The translations under genes were made by a program, and so were the position numbers. Shown here in pieces: positions 39,374 to 46,761 of a stretch of 64,000 bases of DNA (position 1 is the stretch's first letter; the number at the start of each line of letters is the position of its first letter). The stretch is from Holophagales bacterium (GTDB taxonomy: Bacteria; Acidobacteriota; Thermoanaerobaculia; Multivoradales; Multivoraceae). The notes under the pieces are model-generated. The model saw only the letters and a program-made list of their open reading frames with translations, was not told the origin of the DNA and did not search any database. Where the stretch lies: positions 434,001 through 498,000 of the forward strand of contig VYDI01000034.1 in the NCBI GenBank assembly GCA_009843505.1, given 5' to 3'.

Positions 39374-39892
39374 CTACCTGTTGGCCGCCTCGTCCAGCAC
39401 CCGCAGGAAGGCCCTGCCGGTCATCAGGCGAGGTTCGCCGTCGACCATCTCCATCCGTTCGACGTACGAGGCCGTCTCGCCGTCGGCGCTGTACATGACC
39501 AGGGTCGGATAGCCGCGCACACCGAATCTCCGGGCCAACTGACTCTCCTGGCCCCCGGACTCGGGGTTCATCCGCACTGCGAGCACCGCGTCCAGGTAGC
39601 TGTCCACCTCGTCGTCGGTCAGCAGCTCACGCTCGAACTGACGACAGTAGGGGCACCAGTCGGTGTAGATGTACAGGAACAGCGGCAGGCGGTCGCGCTG
39701 CTGGACCTCGAGCGCCTCGGCCAGCCCGGCGGCCCCTTCGTACCAGCCCTCGAAGTCGGGGCGGCCCAGCGGCGAGTCGGAGGCAGTCGCCGGCGACGCG
39801 AGGGAATGCGCAAGCAGCGTAGCCATGCCGGCCAGGAGGAGCACTGCGAGCGCTCCCCAACCGATCCTTTGAAGCCCGGGACAGCACTTCAT
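39374..39892 (-). CDS. Membrane-anchored thioredoxin-like protein
   Basis: 172 aa from the ATG at 39892. A single N-terminal hydrophobic segment (GALAVLLLAGMATLLA) serves as a signal or anchor. It then has a thioredoxin fold with the CPYC redox site in IYTDWCPYCRQFERELL and the cis-Pro loop RFGVRGYPTLVMYSADG. It is predicted to reduce or shuffle disulfides on the periplasmic side. It sits 16 bp after hflX and 12 bp before the DCC gene, another predicted thiol protein. Confidence 0.9.
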   Translation of the reverse strand: MKCCPGLQRIGWGALAVLLLAGMATLLAHSLASPATASDSPLGRPDFEGWYEGAAGLAEALEVQQRDRLPLFLYIYTDWCPYCRQFERELLTDDEVDSYLDAVLAVRMNPESGGQESQLARRFGVRGYPTLVMYSADGETASYVERMEMVDGEPRLMTGRAFLRVLDEAANR

Positions 39893-39908
39893 GGCGTGGC
39901 CGATCGTA

Positions 39909-41591
39909 TCAGCGGGCGGCGGCCGCGCCGCGACCCGGCCGGCCCCCCGGCAGGAGCGGCGCGGCCCGCCCCATCGCCTCCTCGGCACGATCGATGAGCA
40001 GGCTGAAACCGGCCCGCGTGCGTGCGCTGACCGGAACAGCGTCGAGCTGGCCGGCCATCGCTCGCGTGTGCTCCTCCGTCACCAGATCGCACTTGTTCAG
40101 CACGACGAGGAGGGGCTTCGAGTTGAGCGACAGCTCCGCTATCAGTCGCTCTACCGCCTCCACCTTGGTCCGCCACCCCGCATCGGCCGCGTCGACGACG
40201 TGGAGCAGCAGATCCGCGTCCCCGAGTTCCTCCAGGGTGGCGCGAAACGCCCGCACCAGGTCGGGCGGCAGCTCCGCGATGAAACCGACCGTGTCGGTAA
40301 TGACGACTTCGCCCTCGCGCGGGAAACGGATCCGCCGACTCGTCGGATCGAGAGTGACGAAGAGCTTGCCGGCGGTCTCAACCTCGCTCCTCGTCAGCGC
40401 ATTGAGCAACGTGCTCTTGCCCGCGTTCGTGTAGCCGATCAGGGAGAGAACGGGCACTCGACGGTCGCGGCGGCGGCTGCGCGCCACGTCCCGTTGCCGG
40501 GACAGCTTCTCGACCTGCCGCTCAAGGTTGCGGATCCGGTCCCGGATCCGCCGGCGACCCACCTCGAGGACCGTCTCGCCGGGGCCCCGGCCGCCGATGC
40601 CGCCCGTCAGCCGCGACAGGCCCTCGTCCTTCTCGGTCAGCCGCGGCAGCGAGTAGCGCAACTGCGCCAGCTCGACCTGGAGCTTGCCGTCGCGCGAACG
40701 CGCCCGCTGCGCGAACACGTCCAGGATGAGCTGGGTGCGGTCGATCGCCTTGAGGCCGGTCGCGTCCTCGAATGCCCGAGCCTGGGCCGGCTTCAGGTCG
40801 ATGTCGAAGATCGCCACTTCGGCGCCCGCGCGCATGCTCTGCAGAACGATGTCGGTCAGCTTGCCCCGGCCGACGACCGTCCTCGGATGCACCCGCGACC
40901 GCCGCTGCCTGAGCGTCCCGGCCACCTCGACGCTCGCCGAACGGACCAGTTCGACGGTCTCGGCGAAGTGATCGTCCTCCGGCCTCACGCCGATCACCAG
41001 CGCCCGCTCCTTCGTCGCTTCGCGGCCCCCGCGGTGGCGGCCGAACTCGCGCTCGACTTCGCGGATGGTGGCCGCGAAGTCCAGGTCCAGCTCATAGACC
41101 TGGGGCGCCCCGACCCGCAGGAAGGGGCCGTCTTCCCCGACGTCGTGGCGTCCGGTCGCCGCCGCGGCCGCGGGCGCCAGGTACGCGACCTCGATCGCAC
41201 CGGCGGAGCCGTCCGCCTCGGCCTGCACCACGGCGACCAGGTCGAGCCGGAGCAGCGCAAGGTCATTCAGATCGTCGGTCGAAAGCCCCTCGCCCCGAAG
41301 GTGCGTGTGCACCAGGCGCAGTCGCCGGAAGCGTCCGGGACCGCCGCGCAGCCGGCCGATGTCGGGGATCTCGAGTTGACGCGCGTCGCCGACGATCACC
41401 TTGCTGACCGCGCCGTCGCGGGTCAGCAACACCCCTACCTGCCGGCCGATCTCGCGCGAGAGCGCGCACAGGTGACGCGCCAGTTCCGTCGAGACGACCT
41501 GGTCCGGGCTCACCTTCCGCCGGTAAGTCCGTTCGAGCGCTCCGCGCTGTGCGGCTCGCAGGCCGCGGATATCGCCGTGTATCGGTCTCAT
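39909..41591 (-). CDS. hflX: GTPase HflX, long form with N-terminal extension
   Basis: 560 aa, about 130 longer than E. coli HflX. HflX binds the 50S subunit and rescues stalled or hibernating ribosomes. Residues 1-190 form an extra domain (GALERTYRRKVSPDQVVSTE; RRLRLVHTHLRGEGLSTDDL). The HflX domain proper follows with RSRVHPRTVVGRGKLTDI and GIGGRGPGETVLEVGRRRIR. The G domain has Walker A GYTNAGKST from residue 386, DTVGF and NKCD. A similar extension is known in deltaproteobacterial HflX proteins. First gene of a four-gene operon. Confidence 0.94.
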   Translation of the reverse strand: MRPIHGDIRGLRAAQRGALERTYRRKVSPDQVVSTELARHLCALSREIGRQVGVLLTRDGAVSKVIVGDARQLEIPDIGRLRGGPGRFRRLRLVHTHLRGEGLSTDDLNDLALLRLDLVAVVQAEADGSAGAIEVAYLAPAAAAATGRHDVGEDGPFLRVGAPQVYELDLDFAATIREVEREFGRHRGGREATKERALVIGVRPEDDHFAETVELVRSASVEVAGTLRQRRSRVHPRTVVGRGKLTDIVLQSMRAGAEVAIFDIDLKPAQARAFEDATGLKAIDRTQLILDVFAQRARSRDGKLQVELAQLRYSLPRLTEKDEGLSRLTGGIGGRGPGETVLEVGRRRIRDRIRNLERQVEKLSRQRDVARSRRRDRRVPVLSLIGYTNAGKSTLLNALTRSEVETAGKLFVTLDPTSRRIRFPREGEVVITDTVGFIAELPPDLVRAFRATLEELGDADLLLHVVDAADAGWRTKVEAVERLIAELSLNSKPLLVVLNKCDLVTEEHTRAMAGQLDAVPVSARTRAGFSLLIDRAEEAMGRAAPLLPGGRPGRGAAAAR

Positions 41592-41998
41592 GGACGGTCA
41601 GACGGGGATCGAAGCCCCAAGTTCAGGAAACTGCTATGCTTAGCGACGGCGGCGGTTCTGGCCTCAATCGGCACGCGCCGCGCAACTCGACACGAGTCAG
41701 CGCTTGGCTTCAGCCTTTCTCCTTCCGACAGTTCGTCCACTCTGAGGCAACTCGCGTGAGACGACTCACGTCGCCCGAGGGCCGCTCCGACAGCCCGTGG
41801 TGAACTCTAGGCTATACCCGCCGCTTCCGACGACGACCCGGCTCGAGCGCCCGGTCGCGCAGTCTCATCTGCTGCGAACCCTGGCCTGCCGGCCCGCTGG
41901 CTCCCTTCGGGGAGTCGCGCCGCGCCCTGGCGCCCGCGCGGCCGGAGTCGTCCCCACCGATTCAACCGACGGCGCATCCGCCGTCCCCCGGAGACTTT
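41592..41998 (+). promoter_or_regulatory. 407-bp hflX-rne intergenic region, probable long rne leader
   Basis: No convincing gene is seen here. A candidate -10 TATACC at 41813-41818 would give a leader of about 175 nt for the RNase gene. Within it CTCCC-TTCG-GGGAG (41901-41914) forms a UUCG-capped hairpin. RNase E genes in other bacteria are autoregulated through long structured leaders; a similar role here is inference. Confidence 0.4.
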
Positions 41999-43969
41999 GT
42001 GACCCGAAGAATGCTCATCAACGCGCGGAGTTCCACCGAACTCCGCATCGCCATCGCCAACGACTCGGTGCTCGAAGACCTGAAAGTCGACATCGCCGAG
42101 CGGGGGCTGACCCGCGGGAACATCTACTACGGCAAGATCGCGAACATTGAACCGAGCCTGAACGCCGCCTTCATCGACTACGGCGCTCCGAAGCACGGCT
42201 TTCTTGCGATCCAGGACGTCGTACCAGACGCCTACTACCAGGCGGCCTCCAAGTCCAAGCGACCGAAGATCGAGGACGTTCTCGTCCGCGGCCGGCCCAT
42301 CGTGGTGCAGGTGACGCGCGAGCCGGAAGGCAACAAGGGCGCCGCCCTGACGACGAACCTCAGCCTGGCCGGGCGCTACCTCGTGCTCACGCCGTTCGAC
42401 AAGACCTGCGGCGTGTCCCGGAAAGTTGACACGGAGGAGGTCCGCCTGAAGCTGAAGGGGATGGCGGAGTCGCTGCCGGTCCCGGACGGCGGCGGCGTCA
42501 TCGTCCGCACGAACGCCCTCGGGCAGACGAAGACGGCGCTCAACCGGGACATGAACGCGCTGCTCCGGCTATGGAAGCGCATCTCCCGCGACGCGCGCGA
42601 CTCGAAGGGGACCAGACTCCTCTACAGCGACCAGGACATCGTCCTGCAGGGACTGCGCGACTATCTCGACAGTTCGATCCAGGAAGTACTCGTGGACGAG
42701 GACACCGCCCACGGGCGCGCCGAGCAGTACATGCGGGCCTTCATGCCGCGCAGCAAGACGGTCCTCAACCGCTACACGGGTCGCAGACCGCTGTTCTCGG
42801 TGTACGACCTCGAGCCGCAGATCCAGAACATCTTCGAACGCAGGGCCGAGCTGCCTTCGGGCGGCTCCATCGTGATCGATCCCACCGAGGCCCTGACCGC
42901 CATCGACGTGAACTCGGGACGCTCCAAGAGGGGAGCGAGCCAGGAGGAAACCGCGCTCGGCACGAACGTCGAGGCCGCCGCGGAAGTCGGCCGACAGCTC
43001 CGGCTCCGCGACATCGGCGGTCTGATCGTCGTGGACTTCATCGACATGCGCAGCCCCCGCAACCGCCGCAAGGTCGAGAAGGCGATGAAGGACGCGATGA
43101 AGCCGGACAAGGCCCGCTTCACGGTCAGCCGGATCAGCGCCAACGGGCTGCTCGAGATCAACCGCCAGAGAATCCACCAGGCCCTGCAGATGCGCACCCA
43201 CGGCGACTGTCCCAGTTGCGGAGGCACCGGCCGGGTCGCCAGTCCGGACCTGATCGCGCTGCGTCTGCTGCGCAACATCGAGTCCCACGGCGCCGCCGGC
43301 TACATGCGGGGAGTGCGCATCGCGATGCAGCCGGAGCTCGCCGACTTCCTCCAGAACCGGCATCGCGAGGCGCTGGTCAAGCTGGGACAGGAGTTCGAAC
43401 TCGAGATCGAGATCTCGGGACAGCCTCAGCTTCACGGCCAGGAGCCGGAGATCAGTTGGCTCGCCCGCGACCTGGCCGACGTCAAGAAACGCGAGCGGGA
43501 AGAGGCGAAAGAGAAGAAGCTGGAGCAGGAGATGCTGGCCACTCCGTCGATCGGCGACACGGAGGGAGAACCGGAAGACGAACCCACCGCGGTCGAAGAA
43601 GCCGCGCCTGAAGGAGCGCCGAAGAAGCGCCGGCGCAGAGGCGGGCGGAGACGCCGGTCGAAGGCCGCTCGCAAGGCAAAGGCCGGGCCGAAGGAAAAGG
43701 CACCCGCGGCCGAGCGCGCGGCTACGGGCGGCAACGGCGCTGGATCTACCGAGGACGGCGCGGGTACCGATGCGATCAAGGTACCCGGCATCGATTCTCC
43801 CGGCGCCGACAAGGGCGCCCGGGGCGACAAGGCCGATGCGGCGTCGAGCGGCAACGGCGCGGCGCGCCCGAGCCGGCGCCGTCGACGACGCCGGCGACCG
43901 AGACGGTCGAAAGGCCCTGAAGGGGGCGGAGGCGACAAGCCGCAGCCGGCCGAAACGGGAACGAACTGA
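41999..43969 (+). CDS. rne: Ribonuclease E/G family endoribonuclease
   Basis: 656 aa from GTG 41999 with GGAG 5 nt upstream. It cleaves single-stranded RNA in mRNA decay and rRNA maturation. The S1 domain is near the N-terminus (GNIYYGKIANIEPSLNAAFI). The catalytic metal ligands fall at D303 (ALTAIDVNSGRS) and D346 (IVVDFIDMRS), and the zinc-link cysteines at C404 and C407 (CPSCGGTGRV), the same numbers as in E. coli RNase E. The C-terminal ~150 residues form a basic, disordered tail with Arg/Lys clusters, probably binding RNA or membrane, shorter than the E. coli degradosome scaffold. Confidence 0.94.
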   Translation: MTRRMLINARSSTELRIAIANDSVLEDLKVDIAERGLTRGNIYYGKIANIEPSLNAAFIDYGAPKHGFLAIQDVVPDAYYQAASKSKRPKIEDVLVRGRPIVVQVTREPEGNKGAALTTNLSLAGRYLVLTPFDKTCGVSRKVDTEEVRLKLKGMAESLPVPDGGGVIVRTNALGQTKTALNRDMNALLRLWKRISRDARDSKGTRLLYSDQDIVLQGLRDYLDSSIQEVLVDEDTAHGRAEQYMRAFMPRSKTVLNRYTGRRPLFSVYDLEPQIQNIFERRAELPSGGSIVIDPTEALTAIDVNSGRSKRGASQEETALGTNVEAAAEVGRQLRLRDIGGLIVVDFIDMRSPRNRRKVEKAMKDAMKPDKARFTVSRISANGLLEINRQRIHQALQMRTHGDCPSCGGTGRVASPDLIALRLLRNIESHGAAGYMRGVRIAMQPELADFLQNRHREALVKLGQEFELEIEISGQPQLHGQEPEISWLARDLADVKKREREEAKEKKLEQEMLATPSIGDTEGEPEDEPTAVEEAAPEGAPKKRRRRGGRRRRSKAARKAKAGPKEKAPAAERAATGGNGAGSTEDGAGTDAIKVPGIDSPGADKGARGDKADAASSGNGAARPSRRRRRRRRPRRSKGPEGGGGDKPQPAETGTN

Positions 43970-44017
43970 GCGGTTCGAGAGCGGCGGCCCGTCCTAAGCT
44001 GCTGAAAACAAGGGGGT

Positions 44018-44047
44018 TTGACAACCGCCTCAAGAATCGAGCAGCAT
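44018..44047 (+). promoter_or_regulatory. Candidate promoter of the intergenic RNA
   Basis: A perfect -35 TTGACA (44018-44023) is followed after 18 nt by CAGCAT (44042-44047), a weak -10. It lies 48 bp after the rne stop and points at the micro-ORF and terminator downstream. Confidence 0.4.
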
Positions 44048-44172
44048 CGGGCCATGTCGTTCCGCAGCGTCATGAGGCGTCGCGGCGGTCCCGGGGTCAG
44101 TCGGGGCGATCCCGTGGCCGGGCGGGGTGGGACCCGCCGATTAGTGGACTAGCCCGGAAAGGAGGTGGTCTA

Positions 44173-44217
44173 GTGGAGTACTGCAGATGCGGCTTGATGG
44201 AGGTGGCGGCTCCCTAG
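44173..44217 (+). CDS. 14-codon micro-ORF with extended Shine-Dalgarno
   Basis: GTG start 7 nt after AGGAGG. It encodes the 14-residue peptide VEYCRCGLMEVAAP, then TAG. The CxC pair and a second GGAGGTGG inside the ORF (44199-44206) are notable. Its exceptional ribosome binding site makes translation likely, but with 14 codons coding cannot be proven. It could be a leader peptide or a ribosome-parking site. Confidence 0.4.
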   Translation: MEYCRCGLMEVAAP

Positions 44218-44328
44218 GAAACCCCTACCAGGCGTAGGACATCTCCTCCGGGAAGCAATCCCACGCCATCCCATCGGCCAACAACGCTCAGCCGAGCCGC
44301 GCAGACCGCGGTCCGAGAGCGTCACCGG

Positions 44329-44366
44329 AGCCCCGAGGTGCATCAGCCCTCGGGGCTCTTCTCTTC
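44329..44366 (+). terminator. Rho-independent terminator of the intergenic RNA
   Basis: A 10-bp perfect stem, AGCCCCGAGG (44329-44338) with CCTCGGGGCT (44348-44357), is followed by the pyrimidine run CTTCTCTTCT. It lies 98 bp before the next gene. Confidence 0.82.
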
Positions 44367-44464
44367 TCGACGCCGCCCCTTCCCCTCGCGGCCCAGTTCC
44401 GTAACAATCGCTCACTCCAACAACGGTCCCCGACTCACCTTCCCCCCCAAGGCGGAGACAGCAC

Positions 44465-46729
44465 ATGACAACGATCGGCACCCCCACCAAGCTCCTCGAA
44501 GGCGCGCCCAAGGTCAAGGGTTCGCTCCGCTTTTGCGGAGACCTCGACCGGCCCGGGCTCCTCCACGCCCGCCTGGTCACGAGCCCTCATGCCCACGCCG
44601 ACGTGCTGAGCGTCGACACCGCCGCCGCCGAGGCGCTGCCGGGGGTGGCCGCGGTCATCACTGCCGGCGACCTTCCCCCGCTGCCGCCGAGTAACCGGGC
44701 GACCCTGCTTCTGGCGCGCGAGCGGGCGATCTTCGTCGGTCACCCGGTGGCGCTCGTTCTCGCGGAGAACGAAGCGGCGGCAGCGGACGCGGCGGAGGCC
44801 GTCGCGGTCGACTACCGACCGCTCGAGGCCGTCGTGACGATCGAACAGGCGGAAGCGCTCGACGCCACCGCGGTCTGGCCCGACGGCCTCCCCGGCCAGT
44901 CGGAGGAGGCGGCAGCGCACGGAGCCGGCGACGTGTCGGAAGGAGAAGAGGCGGTCGCCTCGTCGCCCAACGTGACGAACCGGATGCGCTTCGAGCGCGG
45001 CGATCTCGAACGCGGCTACTCCGAAGCCGACGCGGTCGTCGAACGGGTCTTTCGCACCGCGTCCGTCCACCAGTCCTACATCGAGCCGCACGCTTCCCTG
45101 ATCGATCCGGACCCGATGGGGAACGGAATGACCGTCTACAGCTCGACCCAGGCGCCCTTCTTCATTCGCGATGCGATTGCCGGCGTGCTCGGCATGCGGC
45201 AGGACCAGGTCAGGGTCATCGGCACTCCGGTCGGCGGCGGCTTCGGCGCCAAGTTCGTGTTGTACGAGCCCCTCCTCGCGCTCGCCGCGGTCCAGCACCA
45301 GCGACCCGTCCGCCTGGTGATGACCCGGACCGAGGAGATGCTGGCGGCGACACCGGCCCCTTCGACCCGGATCACGATCCGGGCCGGAGCGAAGCGAAGC
45401 GGAGAGCTCACCGCACTCGAGGCCGATCTGGCGATCGACTGCGGCTGTTTCCCCTCGTCGATGACCGCCCTTGCCGGGACCTTGCTGGGAAGCTCCTACC
45501 AGACCCCGAACCAGGCGGTGGGCGGCTTCGAGGTCACGACGAACAAGCCGTCGGTCGGCGCCTATCGCGCGCCGCTCGCTCCCCAGGCGGCCTTCGTCGT
45601 CGAGACGGTGCTCGACCAGCTCGCTCGCCAACTCGACCTGGACCCGGTCGAGTTCCGGATGAAGAACGCCTCGGAGAAGGGCAACCCGATGGCGTCCGGC
45701 ATGCCCTGGGCCGGAATGGGTCAGCGGCAGGTCCTGGAAGCTCTCCGCGATCACCCCGCCTGGCAGAACCGCGAGCAGGCGCGCGCCGAAGGGCGGGGCG
45801 TCGGCATCGCGCTCGGCGCCTGGCCCGGCGGGACGGAGCCGGCTTCCGCCGCCTGCGCGTTGCAGACGGACGGCACGCTGAAGGTCCACATCAGCACGGC
45901 CGACATCAACGGCACGAACACGAGCATGGCGCTCATGGCGGCCGAGGCCTTCGGCCTCGACCCGGACAAGGTCACGGTCGCCACCGGCGACACGTCGTCA
46001 GGGCCGTACGCCGGGGCTTCGGGCGGCAGCAAGACGATCTACACGGTCGGCCCGCCCGTCATTCAGGCGGCCCGCGAGGCGCGCCAGCAAACCCTGGAAC
46101 TCGCGGCCCAGACGTTTGAGGCGGACCCCGAGGATCTCGAGATCGTCGACGGCGCCGTCCAGGTGAAGGGCTCGCCCGACAAGGCGATTCCACTCAAGAA
46201 GATCGCCCAGCGGACGATGCGTTTCGGCGGCCGGCAGGCGCCCGTCTTCGGCCACGGCCGACACGCCCAGACCAGCCAGGCGCCGGGTTTCTGCGCCCAA
46301 CTCGCGGAGGTGCGCGTCGACCGGGAGACCGGTCGGGTCGACGTCGACCGGGTCGTCGTCATCCAGGACTGTGGTCGGGCGATCAATCCGGCCGCGGTCG
46401 AGGGCCAGATGATGGGCGGGGCCCTGCAGGGCATCGGCTGGGCGCTCTACGAGGAAATGGCCTACAGCGAGGACGGCCAGCTCCTGACGGCGACCCTGAA
46501 CGACTACGCCCTGCCCGACTTTGCCCAGAGTCCGGCCGAGCTCGAGACGGTCCTGGTCGAAGTGCCGTCGGACCACGGGCCCTTCGGCGCCCGCGGTGTC
46601 GGGGAGCCGCCGGTCGTCCCCACCGCGGCCGCCATCGCCAACGCGATCGCCGACGCCTGCGGCGCGCGACCGACTGAGCTGCCGATGACGCCGCCCAGGG
46701 TGCTTCAGGCTCTCAACGGCGGCGCGTAG
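44465..46729 (+). CDS. Molybdenum hydroxylase large subunit (xanthine dehydrogenase/CO dehydrogenase family)
   Basis: 754 aa with GGAG 7 nt before the ATG. It is the molybdopterin-binding chain of a xanthine/aldehyde/CO dehydrogenase-type hydroxylase. The N-terminal a/b hammerhead domain is KVKGSLRFCGDLDRPGLLHA. The Mo-cofactor segments are GTPVGGGFGAKFVLYEP, PSVGAYRAPLAPQ and FGARGVGEPPVVPTAAAIAN, where the Glu is the expected catalytic base. Its usual partners, the [2Fe-2S] and FAD subunits, are not beside it. No carbon-monoxide-specific Cys loop is evident. The substrate is unknown. Confidence 0.92.
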   Translation: MTTIGTPTKLLEGAPKVKGSLRFCGDLDRPGLLHARLVTSPHAHADVLSVDTAAAEALPGVAAVITAGDLPPLPPSNRATLLLARERAIFVGHPVALVLAENEAAAADAAEAVAVDYRPLEAVVTIEQAEALDATAVWPDGLPGQSEEAAAHGAGDVSEGEEAVASSPNVTNRMRFERGDLERGYSEADAVVERVFRTASVHQSYIEPHASLIDPDPMGNGMTVYSSTQAPFFIRDAIAGVLGMRQDQVRVIGTPVGGGFGAKFVLYEPLLALAAVQHQRPVRLVMTRTEEMLAATPAPSTRITIRAGAKRSGELTALEADLAIDCGCFPSSMTALAGTLLGSSYQTPNQAVGGFEVTTNKPSVGAYRAPLAPQAAFVVETVLDQLARQLDLDPVEFRMKNASEKGNPMASGMPWAGMGQRQVLEALRDHPAWQNREQARAEGRGVGIALGAWPGGTEPASAACALQTDGTLKVHISTADINGTNTSMALMAAEAFGLDPDKVTVATGDTSSGPYAGASGGSKTIYTVGPPVIQAAREARQQTLELAAQTFEADPEDLEIVDGAVQVKGSPDKAIPLKKIAQRTMRFGGRQAPVFGHGRHAQTSQAPGFCAQLAEVRVDRETGRVDVDRVVVIQDCGRAINPAAVEGQMMGGALQGIGWALYEEMAYSEDGQLLTATLNDYALPDFAQSPAELETVLVEVPSDHGPFGARGVGEPPVVPTAAAIANAIADACGARPTELPMTPPRVLQALNGGA

Positions 46730-46761
46730 ACAGGGCCGGCCGCCGGTACACTGCGGCGAGG

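Larger units (their letters stand above)
44050..44366 (+). ncRNA. Candidate structured RNA / leader with micro-ORF
   Basis: A 495-bp gene-free interval contains an apparent transcription unit of about 300 nt between a TTGACA promoter and a strong terminator. In its middle the 13-nt AAAGGAGGTGGTC (44158-44170) is complementary to the 3' end of 16S rRNA with one wobble pair. Downstream, CATCTCCTCCGGG (44240-44252) can pair with 44153-44167 apart from a 2-nt bulge, which would hide this ribosome binding site. It matches no RNA family I can recall (not tmRNA, RNase P, 6S or SRP RNA). It may be a separate small RNA or an attenuating leader for the molybdenum hydroxylase gene. Confidence 0.45.

Noticed and set aside
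43432..44073. Antisense frame of 213 aa at the 3' end of rne
   Set aside because: Mirror of the Arg/Lys-rich tail of the RNase; no ribosome binding site or motif.
44018..44366. tmRNA, RNase P RNA, 6S or SRP RNA
   Set aside because: None of the conserved sequence blocks of these RNAs could be found in the interval.
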